Positions 17,733 to 26,067 of a stretch of 63,307 nucleotides of DNA are shown one piece after another. Position numbers and translations under genes: made by a program. Numbering within the stretch: the stretch's first letter is position 1; the number at the start of each line of letters is the position of its first letter. The notes under the pieces are model-generated. The model worked only from the letters and a program-made list of their open reading frames with translations. It had not been told where the DNA came from and did no database searches. This DNA is from Sphingomonas hengshuiensis. Its GTDB lineage: Bacteria > Pseudomonadota > Alphaproteobacteria > Sphingomonadales > Sphingomonadaceae. The stretch spans positions 1 through 63,307 of the forward strand of contig QFNF01000042.1 of assembly GCA_003240755.1 (NCBI GenBank), given 5' to 3'.

Positions 17733-18305
17733 GTGGGATTGCTCGTGTGCCTGTTGTGGTTGGTCGCAAGCGTCGCCATCGCCGACCGGTCGCCGCGACC
17801 ATGGGTTCAGGGGACGGCGGCGGTGCTGGCGGGCATCGCCGGCACCACCCTGCCCGATCTCGATCTGGTGCTGCCGCTCGATCATCGCAGCGGCCTGACC
17901 CATTCGCTGCTGCCGGTCGCACTGGCATGCCTCGCGACGCGCTGGCGGCCCGTGGCGGCGGGGCTGGCGATCGGCATCGGCCTGCACCTCGCCGCCGACA
18001 GCTTTCCCAACGCGATGCGCGGCTATGCCACCGTCAAGCTGCCCGTGGCGGGATCGATTGGCGCCACCGCCTCCTATGCCTGGCTGGGGGTGCAGGCGGT
18101 AGTGGCAAGCGGTGCCGGCGCGGTATTGCTGGCGGCGTCGCTGCCGCCGCGGATCGCCATGGCGACCGCCGCCGTCCTTGCCATGGTCGGTATCGCCTAT
18201 CTCTTCGCGACCGATGGCGGCTGGGGCGCGCTCGCCATCTATGCCGCGTTCGGCTGGCTCGCGGTCCGCCGGCGGGCGGGCGGACGCCCCGGGCCGCCGG
18301 TATAG
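17733..18305 (+). CDS. YdjM-like (DUF457) membrane protein, putative metal-dependent hydrolase
   Basis: A 190-aa membrane protein. 'LPDLDLVLPLDHRSGLTHS' (about residues 41-59) followed by 'GLHLAADSFP' gives the Asp/His pattern of the YdjM family of inner-membrane-associated metal-dependent hydrolases; about five hydrophobic segments follow. The start is a GTG at 17733 with AAGGGG 6 nt upstream; a longer in-frame frame to 17670 would overlap the divergent GST gene. It converges on gltB with an 18-nt gap. Confidence 0.75.
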   Translation: MGLLVCLLWLVASVAIADRSPRPWVQGTAAVLAGIAGTTLPDLDLVLPLDHRSGLTHSLLPVALACLATRWRPVAAGLAIGIGLHLAADSFPNAMRGYATVKLPVAGSIGATASYAWLGVQAVVASGAGAVLLAASLPPRIAMATAAVLAMVGIAYLFATDGGWGALAIYAAFGWLAVRRRAGGRPGPPV

Positions 18306-18323
18306 CGGTCCGGGGCGGCGGGT

Positions 18324-21300
18324 TCAGGCGGCCACTTCCGCCCGCCCCGCATCGACCGCCACCTCGTCGCTGAGCGGCTGCGCCAGCCGGGTCAGCATCT
18401 CGCGCGGCACCACCTGCCAGAAGCGGCCCTTCGCGCGGTCCCAATCCTCGAGGATCGCGCCCGACCAGCGGCTGTCGGTGCTGGCATGATGTTCGGCGAC
18501 CAGCCCCTTGAGCACGGCTTCCCAATGGGCCGAGCCCAGCCGGTGGAGCGTGATGCTCTCCGGATTATGGTGCCGTTCGAAACTGTCGTCATGGTCGTAG
18601 ATGAACGCCATGCCGCCGGTCATGCCCGCACCGAAGTTCGTGCCGGTCCGCCCCAGCACCACCGCGACACCGCCGGTCATATATTCGCAGCCATTGGCGC
18701 CGCAGCCCTCGACCACCACGGTCGCGCCCGAATTGCGCACCGCGAAGCGCTCGCCCGCCTGCCCCGCCGCGAACAGCTTGCCGCTGGTCGCGCCGTACAG
18801 CACGGTATTGCCGACGATCGTGTTCTCATGGCTGCGGAGCGGTGACGACACCATCGGGCGGACGGTGATGATCCCGCCCGACAGCCCCTTGCCGACATAG
18901 TCGTTGGCGTCGCCGAACACCTCCAGCTTGATCCCCTTGCACAGGAATGCGCCCAGGCTCTGCCCCGCCGACCCACGCAGCCGCACCGTCACATGCCCAT
19001 CGGCCAGCTTCGACATGCCGAAGGTCCGCGTGATCTCGCTCGACAGCCGGGTACCGACCGCGCGGTGGGTGTTGCGCACCGAATAGGTGAGCTGCATCTT
19101 CTCGCCGCGCGAGAACACCGCCGCCGCGTCCTTTATCATCTGCGCGTCGAGGCTGTCGGGCACGTCGTTGCGGAAGGTCGACAGGCTGAAGCGCCGCTCG
19201 CTCTCGTCCGCATCGACCTTCGCCAGGATCGGGTTGAGGTCGAGATCGTCGAGATGCTCCGCCCCCCGGCTCACCTGGCGCAGGAACTCGGTGCGCCCGA
19301 CCACTTCGTCGAGGCTGCGCACGCCGAGGCGCGACAGGATCTCGCGCACTTCCTCGGCGATGAAGGTCATCAGGTTGATGACCTTTTCGGGCGTGCCGGT
19401 GAACTTGGCGCGCAGGCGTTCGTCCTGCACGCACACCCCGACCGGACAGGTGTTGCTATGGCACTGGCGCACCATGATGCAGCCCATCGCCACGAGGCTG
19501 AGCGTGCCGATGCCGAATTCCTCCGCACCTAGGATCGCGGCGGCGACGATGTCGCGCCCGGTCTTGAGGCCCCCGTCGGTCCTGAGCACCACGCGTCCGC
19601 GCAGGCCGTTCAGCGTCAGCGTCTGGTTGACCTCGCTCAGCCCCATTTCCCACGGGGTCCCGGCATATTTGATCGAGGTCTGCGGAGACGCGCCGGTCCC
19701 GCCGACATGGCCCGACACGAGGATGACGTCGGCATGCGCCTTCGCCACGCCCGCCGCGACGGTGCCGATGCCGGCCGAGCTGACGAGCTTGACACACACC
19801 CGCGCGCGGGGGTTGATCTGCTTCAGGTCGTAGATGAGCTGCGCAAGATCCTCGATCGAATAGATGTCGTGGTGCGGCGGCGGGCTGATGAGCGTCACCC
19901 CCGGCGTCGCGTGGCGCAGCTTCGCGATGAACTCCGTCACCTTGAAACCGGGCAACTGCCCGCCCTCGCCGGGCTTGGCCCCCTGCGCGACCTTGATCTC
20001 GATCTCGTCGCAGGCGTTGAGATATTCGGCGGTGACGCCGAAGCGCCCCGACGCCACCTGCTTGATGACCGAATTGCCGTTGTCGCCATTTTCATAGGGC
20101 TGATAGCGGACCCGATCCTCGCCGCCCTCGCCCGACACCGCCTTGGCACCGATGCGGTTCATCGCGATCGCCAGCGTCTCGTGCGCTTCCGGCGACAGCG
20201 CGCCGAGCGACATGCCCGGCGTGACGAAGCGCTTGCGGATCTCGGTGATCGCCTCGACCTGGTCGATCGGCACGCCGGTATCGGGGAAATTGAACTCGAG
20301 CACGTCGCGCAGATACACCGGCGGCAGGTCGCGCACCCCGCGCGAAAACTGCATGTACGTCGAATAGCTGTCGGTCGCGACCGCGGTCTGGAGCAGGTGC
20401 ATGAGCTGCGCCGAATAGGCATGCGCCTCGCCCCCGCCGCGCTGGCGATAGAAGCCGCCGATCGGCAGCGTCGCCACCGCGCTGTCGAACGCCGCGTCGT
20501 GGCGCTGCGTCGCGTTGACGTGGAGCGAATGATAGCCCTCGCCCGAAATCTTCGCCGGCATGCCGGGGAAGAAGTCGTTGACCAGCGCGCGGCTGAGCCC
20601 GACCGCTTCGAAATTATAGCCGCCGCGATAGCTGGAGATGACCGCGATCCCCATCTTCGACAGGATCTTGAGCAGCCCCTCGTTGATCGCGGTCCGGTGA
20701 CGCTGCAACGCCTCGTCCATGCCGATCTCGCCGAACAGCCCGCGCGCATGGCGATCGGCGATCGTCGCTTCGGCCAGATAGGCGTTCACCGTCGTCGCGC
20801 CGACGCCGATCAGCACCGCATAATAATGCGTGTCGAGGCATTCCGACGACCGCACGTTGATCGATGCGTACGACCGCAGCCCCTTGCGGACCAGATGCGT
20901 GTGCACCGCCGCCGCCGCCAGCACGCCGGCGATCGGCACCTTGGTCGCATCCAGATGTTCGTCGGTCAGGAACAGCTCGCTGCGCCCCTCGCGCACTGCC
21001 TGTTCGGCCTGCGCGCGGATGCGGGCGATGGCCGTCCGCAGCGCCTCGGGCCCCTCGCCCGCCGGAAAGGTGCAGTCGATCTCCGCTGCCTGCGCACCGA
21101 AATGCGCCTGCAACCGCAGCCAGTCGGTATTGGTCAGCACCGGGCTGGCCAGCACCAGCACCGCATTCGCCCGCTCGCCGGTGTCGAGGATGTTGGCGAG
21201 GTTGCCGAACCGCGTCTTGAGCGACATGACGTACCGCTCGCGCAACGGGTCGATCGGCGGGTTCGTCACCTGCGAGAAATTCTGGCGGAAGAAATGGCTG

Positions 21301-22856
21301 ATGAGGCGCGGCTTGTCGGAAATGACCGCCAGCGGCGTGTCGTCGCCCATCGATCCGATCGCTTCCTTGCCCCCTTCGACCATCGGCGACAGGATCAGCT
21401 CCATATCCTCCAGCGTCTGTCCGGCGCACACCTGCCGCCGCGCCAGTTCGGCACGGTCGTAGCGCAGCGGTTCGGCGGTGGCGGCGGGCAGGTCGTCGAT
21501 CGTCAGGAACTTGCCGGTCATCGCGGCATAGTCCGCCTCGCCCGCGATCTTGTCCTTGATCGCGCGGTCCTTGTAGAGCCTGCCCTCGCCCAGATCGACG
21601 GCGAGCATCTCGCCCGGCCCCAGCCGGCCCTTTTCGACCACCGTCGTCTCGGCCACCGGCACCATGCCGGCTTCCGATCCCACGATCAGCAACCCGTCGC
21701 CGGTCAGCGTGTAGCGCAAGGGGCGCAGCGCGTTGCGATCCAGCCCGGCGACCGCCCAGCGACCATCGGTCATCGCCAGCGCCGCCGGACCGTCCCACGG
21801 CTCCATCACGCTCGCCAGATAATCGTACATCGCGATATGCGCCGGCGGCAGGTCGCGCGCGCCCTGCCATGCCTCGGGCACCAGCATCAGCTTGGCGGTG
21901 GGGGCATCGCGGCCCGAACGGCAGATCGTCTCGAACACCGCATCCAGCGCCGCCGTGTCCGACGCGCCGGCCGGGATCACCGGCTTGATGTCCTCGCTGC
22001 GCTCGCCGAACGCGATGCTCGCCATCTTGATCTCGTGGCTGAGCATCCAGTTTTTGTTGCCGCGGATCGTGTTGACCTCGCCATTATGCGCCAGGCAGCG
22101 GAACGGCTGCGCCAGCCACCATTGCGGAAAGGTGTTGGTCGAATAACGCTGGTGAAAGATCGCGACGCGCGATTCGAACCGTTCGTCGGTCAGGTCGGGA
22201 TAGAAATCCGACAGACTCTCCGCAAGGAACAGCCCCTTGTAGATGATCGAGCGGCACGACAGCGAACAGAAATAGAAACCGGTGATCTGGGCGGCGATGA
22301 TCCGCTTCTCGATCCGCCTGCGGACCAGATACAGGTTCTTCTCGAACTCGGCCTCGTCCATCTCCTCGGGCGCGGGGCCGGCGATCATGATCTGCTCGAT
22401 CTCGGGCCGGGTCGCCTGCGCCTTCATGCCGATGACCGACACGTCGACCGGCACCTGCCGCCAGCCATAGATCGACCAGCCCGCCTCGATGATCTCCGAT
22501 TCGACCAGCGTGCGGCACGTCTCCTGCGCGCCCAGATCGGTGCGCGGCAGGAACACCATGCCGACGGCAAGGCGCGCGTGCATCGGCTTGTGCCCCGACG
22601 CGGCGATCGCATCGTCGAAGAAACGGTGCGGCAGGTCGACATGGATGCCCGCCCCATCGCCGGTCTTGCCATCGGCATCGACCGCGCCGCGGTGCCACAC
22701 GGCGCGCAGCGCATCGATCGCCGACTGGACGACGCGGCGCGACGGCTTGCCATCGGTCGCGGCGATCATGCCCACGCCGCACGCATCACCCTCGAACTCG
22801 GGGCGGTACATGCCTTCGGCGGCGAGGCGGAGGCGTTCGGATTCAATCTGCGTCAT
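18324..22856 (-). CDS. gltB: Glutamate synthase (NADPH) large chain
   Basis: A 1510-aa protein of standard GOGAT alpha-subunit length. A 25-residue propeptide precedes the catalytic Cys26 ('GDACGVG') of the class II glutamine amidotransferase domain. A central domain, the FMN-binding synthase domain with 'CHSNTCPVGVCVQDERLR' supplying the 3Fe-4S cysteines, and a C-terminal beta-helix domain follow. It converts glutamine and 2-oxoglutarate to two glutamates. The start at 22856 overlaps the HEPN gene by 14 nt, so it is the last gene of a translationally linked gltD-MNT-HEPN-gltB operon, opposite to the usual gltB-gltD order. Confidence 0.97.
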   Translation of the reverse strand: MTQIESERLRLAAEGMYRPEFEGDACGVGMIAATDGKPSRRVVQSAIDALRAVWHRGAVDADGKTGDGAGIHVDLPHRFFDDAIAASGHKPMHARLAVGMVFLPRTDLGAQETCRTLVESEIIEAGWSIYGWRQVPVDVSVIGMKAQATRPEIEQIMIAGPAPEEMDEAEFEKNLYLVRRRIEKRIIAAQITGFYFCSLSCRSIIYKGLFLAESLSDFYPDLTDERFESRVAIFHQRYSTNTFPQWWLAQPFRCLAHNGEVNTIRGNKNWMLSHEIKMASIAFGERSEDIKPVIPAGASDTAALDAVFETICRSGRDAPTAKLMLVPEAWQGARDLPPAHIAMYDYLASVMEPWDGPAALAMTDGRWAVAGLDRNALRPLRYTLTGDGLLIVGSEAGMVPVAETTVVEKGRLGPGEMLAVDLGEGRLYKDRAIKDKIAGEADYAAMTGKFLTIDDLPAATAEPLRYDRAELARRQVCAGQTLEDMELILSPMVEGGKEAIGSMGDDTPLAVISDKPRLISHFFRQNFSQVTNPPIDPLRERYVMSLKTRFGNLANILDTGERANAVLVLASPVLTNTDWLRLQAHFGAQAAEIDCTFPAGEGPEALRTAIARIRAQAEQAVREGRSELFLTDEHLDATKVPIAGVLAAAAVHTHLVRKGLRSYASINVRSSECLDTHYYAVLIGVGATTVNAYLAEATIADRHARGLFGEIGMDEALQRHRTAINEGLLKILSKMGIAVISSYRGGYNFEAVGLSRALVNDFFPGMPAKISGEGYHSLHVNATQRHDAAFDSAVATLPIGGFYRQRGGGEAHAYSAQLMHLLQTAVATDSYSTYMQFSRGVRDLPPVYLRDVLEFNFPDTGVPIDQVEAITEIRKRFVTPGMSLGALSPEAHETLAIAMNRIGAKAVSGEGGEDRVRYQPYENGDNGNSVIKQVASGRFGVTAEYLNACDEIEIKVAQGAKPGEGGQLPGFKVTEFIAKLRHATPGVTLISPPPHHDIYSIEDLAQLIYDLKQINPRARVCVKLVSSAGIGTVAAGVAKAHADVILVSGHVGGTGASPQTSIKYAGTPWEMGLSEVNQTLTLNGLRGRVVLRTDGGLKTGRDIVAAAILGAEEFGIGTLSLVAMGCIMVRQCHSNTCPVGVCVQDERLRAKFTGTPEKVINLMTFIAEEVREILSRLGVRSLDEVVGRTEFLRQVSRGAEHLDDLDLNPILAKVDADESERRFSLSTFRNDVPDSLDAQMIKDAAAVFSRGEKMQLTYSVRNTHRAVGTRLSSEITRTFGMSKLADGHVTVRLRGSAGQSLGAFLCKGIKLEVFGDANDYVGKGLSGGIITVRPMVSSPLRSHENTIVGNTVLYGATSGKLFAAGQAGERFAVRNSGATVVVEGCGANGCEYMTGGVAVVLGRTGTNFGAGMTGGMAFIYDHDDSFERHHNPESITLHRLGSAHWEAVLKGLVAEHHASTDSRWSGAILEDWDRAKGRFWQVVPREMLTRLAQPLSDEVAVDAGRAEVAA

Positions 22857-23334
22857 CGAGCAGACCCTCTCTTTCGATAAAGACATTGAGGCCGGACCAA
22901 GCCTCCTCGAGAATGGCACGTGCGTCCCACGCGCGGTTCATCTGCGCAGCGCGTTTGTCGGGTCGCAGCGGATATTCGTGCGCCAGCGCGTTGCGGGTCC
23001 GTACTGCCTCCGCCCAGCGCTCGGCATCGTCGATGATGCCATAGGCCTCGGCGCGGTTGGCGACGTCGCGCGGGTGCAACCGTTCGACCCGACCAAGAGC
23101 CATGATCTGGGCGATGGTCTTGATGGTACGTCCCAACGCATCCTCAAACTGTTCGAAACGTTTGAGATAGGCGAGGATCAGATTTTCCCGATCGATCGGC
23201 AAGCGGTCGACCATCGACCCATCGATCGGCAACATTCCGTCGACCTGTTCGGCGGCGCGGGCCAGCCCGTCGCGCAGTCGCGCACAAGTCTCGCGATATT
23301 CACGCAACAAGGCACGTTCTTCCGACCCGGTCAC
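22843..23334 (-). CDS. HEPN-domain protein, probable HepT-type toxin
   Basis: A 163-aa helical protein. Near residues 113-120 it has 'RNALAHEY', an exact R-x4-H-x-Y motif: the HEPN RNase site plus the tyrosine that MntA-type antitoxins AMPylate in type VII toxin-antitoxin systems. The gene starts inside the 3' end of the nucleotidyltransferase gene (ATGA overlap at 23331-23334) and ends 14 nt inside gltB. It is predicted to cleave RNA, possibly tRNA, unless modified; this is inferred from the family. The alternative is a substrate-binding partner of the nucleotidyltransferase without toxicity. Confidence 0.82.
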   Translation of the reverse strand: MTGSEERALLREYRETCARLRDGLARAAEQVDGMLPIDGSMVDRLPIDRENLILAYLKRFEQFEDALGRTIKTIAQIMALGRVERLHPRDVANRAEAYGIIDDAERWAEAVRTRNALAHEYPLRPDKRAAQMNRAWDARAILEEAWSGLNVFIEREGLLDDAD

Positions 23335-23627
23335 AAGACGATTCCGTCGCGATAGGCAATACGTTCGAACGGAGTCGGCGGTGTTCCGCGGACGGTGAAC
23401 AGCGTATCGACACGTTGGTCGTCGATCCGTTCGAAAAGCGCGTTTTCGAACCGCACGATTTCCCGGTCGGTCCCCCGGCCGGGCGCTACCTCGAAATGCA
23501 GGTCGATATCCCCGCCGCGCAGGTCGTCGCGCACCCGGCTGCCGAACAGGCGCACGACCGCATCGTCGCCGAACGCCGTGCGCGCCGCCGCCTTGATCGC
23601 CTGCACCTCGTCCGGCTTCAGCCTCAT
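23331..23627 (-). CDS. MNT-type nucleotidyltransferase, probable MntA antitoxin
   Basis: A 98-aa minimal nucleotidyltransferase. 'LFGSRVRDDLRGGDIDLHFE' (about residues 27-46) is the pol-beta signature G-S-x9-D-x-D, and a third acidic residue follows in 'RVDTLF'. Such proteins pair with HEPN toxins and neutralise them by adding AMP to a tyrosine. The start at 23627 overlaps the gltD stop by 4 nt and the stop overlaps the HEPN start by 4 nt, so the antitoxin is translated directly after GltD and before the toxin. Confidence 0.85.
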   Translation of the reverse strand: MRLKPDEVQAIKAAARTAFGDDAVVRLFGSRVRDDLRGGDIDLHFEVAPGRGTDREIVRFENALFERIDDQRVDTLFTVRGTPPTPFERIAYRDGIVL

Positions 23628-25069
23628 GCCGCCACCTTCGCAGCTTTCGCCTTGGCCTTGAGATAGGCGTGCATCCGCTCGGTCACGTCGCGCCCGTCGC
23701 GGATCGCCCATACCACCAGGCTCGCGCCGCGGACGATGTCGCCGGCGGCGAACACCCCGTCGAGCGACGTCATCATCGACTTGCCGTCGACGCGCACCGT
23801 GCCCCAGCGCGTCACGCCCAGTTCGGGCGCGTCGAACAGCGTCGGCAGGTCTTCGGCATCGAAGCCCAGCGCCTTCACCACCAGATCGGCGTCAAGCACG
23901 AATTCGTTGCCCGGATCGGTTTCCGGCGCGCGACGGCCGCTGGCATCGGGCGCGCCCAGACGCATGCCGGTGGCGCGAACCTGCACCACCTGTCCGTCGC
24001 GATCGTCGAACGCGGCGGGGGCGGAGAGCCAGACGAACTCGACGCCCTCCTCCTCAGCATTGGCGACCTCGCGCTGTGATCCCGGCATATTGGCCCGGTC
24101 GCGGCGGTAGAGGCATTTTACCGACCTGGCGCCTTGCCGGATCGCGGTGCGAACGCAATCCATCGCGGTATCGCCGCCGCCGACGACGACGACGTTCTTG
24201 CCCGCCGCGTTGAGCGATCCGTCGTCATAGGCGGGTACGCTGTCGCCGAACCCGACCTTGTTCGACGCGGTCAGATAATCGAGTGCGTCGACCACCCCGC
24301 CGCTGCCGATGCCCGGCGCCTTGATCGCGCGCGGCTTGTACACGCCGGTCGCGATCAGGAGCGCGTCGTGTTTCTGGCGCAGGTCGTCGAGCGTCGCATC
24401 GCGGCCGACCTCGAATCCTTCGTGGAAGACGATCCCGCCTTCCTTCAACCGCTCGACGCGGCGCATGACGACCGGCTTTTCCAGCTTGAAGCCGGGAATG
24501 CCGTAGGTCAGCAGCCCGCCGGCGCGGTCGTAGCGGTCATAGACATGGACCTCGTACCCGAAATTGCGCAGCCATTCCGCCGCCGCCAGCCCCGCCGGCC
24601 CTGCACCGACGATACCGACCGACTGGCCGCGTGCCGGTCCCACCGCGACCGGTTCGACCCAGCCCTGTTCCCACGCGGTGTCGGTGATGAACTTTTCCAC
24701 CGATCCGATCGTGACCGCGCCGTGCCCGGAAAATTCGATGACGCAGTTACCCTCGCACAACCGGTCCTGCGGACAGATGCGCCCGCAGATCTCGGGCATG
24801 GTCGAGGTGCTGTTCGACAATTGATACGCTTCCTGCAACCGCCCCTCGGCGGTCAGGCGCAGCCAGTCGGGGATATGGTTGTGCAGCGGACAGTGCACCG
24901 AGCAATAGGGGACGCCGCATTGCGAACAGCGCCCCGCCTGATCCTCGGCCGCAGGCGGCGTATAACGCTCCGCGATCTCGCGGAAATCCTCGGCACGCAA
25001 TTCGGGCTCTCGCTTGGCCGGATAGGCCTGCGGGCGCGAAACGAACTTCAGCATTGCTTGATCGGCCAT
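23624..25069 (-). CDS. gltD: Glutamate synthase small chain
   Basis: A 481-aa FAD/NADPH oxidoreductase. The N-terminal ferredoxin-like region holds cysteine clusters 'CSQCGVPYCSVHCPLHNHIP' and 'CGRICPQDRLCEGNC' for 4Fe-4S centres. 'GIVGAGPAGLAAAEWL' binds FAD and 'VVVVGGGDTAMDCVRTA' binds NADPH. The C-terminal 'GVFAAGDIVRGASLVVWAI' is typical. It feeds electrons from NADPH to GltB. The ATG at 25069 has GGAGG 7 nt upstream. It is the first gene of the operon and is preceded by a promoter with a Fur-like box. Confidence 0.97.
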   Translation of the reverse strand: MADQAMLKFVSRPQAYPAKREPELRAEDFREIAERYTPPAAEDQAGRCSQCGVPYCSVHCPLHNHIPDWLRLTAEGRLQEAYQLSNSTSTMPEICGRICPQDRLCEGNCVIEFSGHGAVTIGSVEKFITDTAWEQGWVEPVAVGPARGQSVGIVGAGPAGLAAAEWLRNFGYEVHVYDRYDRAGGLLTYGIPGFKLEKPVVMRRVERLKEGGIVFHEGFEVGRDATLDDLRQKHDALLIATGVYKPRAIKAPGIGSGGVVDALDYLTASNKVGFGDSVPAYDDGSLNAAGKNVVVVGGGDTAMDCVRTAIRQGARSVKCLYRRDRANMPGSQREVANAEEEGVEFVWLSAPAAFDDRDGQVVQVRATGMRLGAPDASGRRAPETDPGNEFVLDADLVVKALGFDAEDLPTLFDAPELGVTRWGTVRVDGKSMMTSLDGVFAAGDIVRGASLVVWAIRDGRDVTERMHAYLKAKAKAAKVAA

Positions 25070-25131
25070 AATGCCCTCCGGAAGCCCGAAAAGCATAATT
25101 ACCGGCCGGAGTCACGCAACAAATCCCGTTT

Positions 25132-25150
25132 AGGTCAGTTATTATGACCT
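25132..25150. promoter_or_regulatory. Palindromic operator candidate upstream of gltD
   Basis: A perfect inverted repeat AGGTCA-N7-TGACCT, 62-80 nt upstream of the gltD start and just downstream of the predicted -10 box. The symmetry suggests a dimeric regulator site; the regulator is not known. Confidence 0.4.
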
Positions 25151-25169
25151 TATTGCTCTACTGAAAAAA

Positions 25170-25198
25170 CATCTACACTTGATAATCATTCTCAGCAA
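25170..25198 (-). promoter_or_regulatory. Predicted gltD operon promoter with a Fur-like box
   Basis: Minus strand: -35 TTGCTG (25198-25193), 17-nt spacer, -10 TAGATG (25175-25170). The spacer region is occupied by TGATAATCATTCTCA (25180-25194, plus strand), which matches the 7-1-7 Fur consensus TGATAATnATTATCA at all but one position. This is the most AT-rich stretch of the intergenic region. Regulator identity is inferred from sequence only. Confidence 0.5.
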
Positions 25199-25221
25199 GA
25201 GATTTTACGGCCGGATCGGCC

Positions 25222-26067
25222 CTATGCCAATGCGGCGATACGCCCTTGCGACAACAGGTAGATCAGCGTCCCGCCCAGCAGCACCCGGTACACCACGAAC
25301 GCCATATAGCCTCGCGTCGACACGAGCTTCAGGAACCCGACGATCGACACATATCCCACGACGAACGAAATGGCCGTGGCTAGCAGCGTCGGCCCGGGAC
25401 CATAGGGACCGAACTCCCCCCATGTCTTGAGCAGTTGATACAGCCCCGACGCCAGCACTGCCGGAATCGCGAGAAGGAACGAATAACGGGCCGCCGCCTC
25501 CCGGGTGAAGCCCATGAACAGACCGGCGGTGATCGTCCCGCCCGAGCGCGAGACGCCTGGCAGCAACGCCATCGCCTGCGCGAAACCGAACACGATGCCG
25601 CTGCCCCAGCGCAGCCGGTCGATACCCCAGCGCCGCCGCCCCATGACATCGGCGATGCCGAGCAGGATGCCGAACCCGATCAGGCTGAACGCGGTAAACC
25701 AAAGGTTGCGTAACGACGTCTCGATCGCATCCTTGAACAACAACCCCAGCACGACGATGGGCAACGTGCCGATAATCACCAGCCAGCCGAGCCGCGCATT
25801 GTCGCGCGCTGCGTTATCCTGCCCGCCGGCAAACTGCCCCAGCCATGCGGTGGCGATGCGCCAGATGTCGTTGCGGAAGTACAGCAGCACCGCCGCCTCG
25901 GTCCCGATCTGGATGATCGCGGTGAACGCCGCCCCCGGATCGGTATGCGATGGCAGGAACGCCCCGGCGATGCGCAGGTGCGCGCTCGACGACACCGGCA
26001 GGAACTCGGTCAGCCCCTGGATGATGCCGAGGATCGCAGCTTCCAGCCACGCCATGGCAGGGGTCAT
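25222..26067 (-). CDS. uppP: Undecaprenyl-diphosphatase UppP/BacA
   Basis: A 281-aa polytopic protein with the two BacA signatures: 'GIIQGLTEFLPVSSSAHLRI' near the N-terminus and 'ALLPGVSRSGGTI' near residue 165, which form the active site that dephosphorylates undecaprenyl diphosphate for recycling in cell-wall synthesis. The start at 26067 overlaps the stop of the upstream NDUFA9-like gene by 4 nt (ATGA); a downstream ATG at 26055 is possible. Confidence 0.95.
   Translation of the reverse strand: MTPAMAWLEAAILGIIQGLTEFLPVSSSAHLRIAGAFLPSHTDPGAAFTAIIQIGTEAAVLLYFRNDIWRIATAWLGQFAGGQDNAARDNARLGWLVIIGTLPIVVLGLLFKDAIETSLRNLWFTAFSLIGFGILLGIADVMGRRRWGIDRLRWGSGIVFGFAQAMALLPGVSRSGGTITAGLFMGFTREAAARYSFLLAIPAVLASGLYQLLKTWGEFGPYGPGPTLLATAISFVVGYVSIVGFLKLVSTRGYMAFVVYRVLLGGTLIYLLSQGRIAALA

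Noticed and set aside
19707..22880. A 1057-codon open frame on the plus strand opposite gltB
   Set aside because: gltB on the minus strand is certain over its whole length; the plus-strand frame is a GC-rich shadow with arginine/histidine-rich, motif-free sequence.
18324..25069. CRISPR arrays or other RNA genes in the window
   Set aside because: No arrays of short direct repeats with regular spacers were seen anywhere, and the only tRNA found by eye is at 27143.
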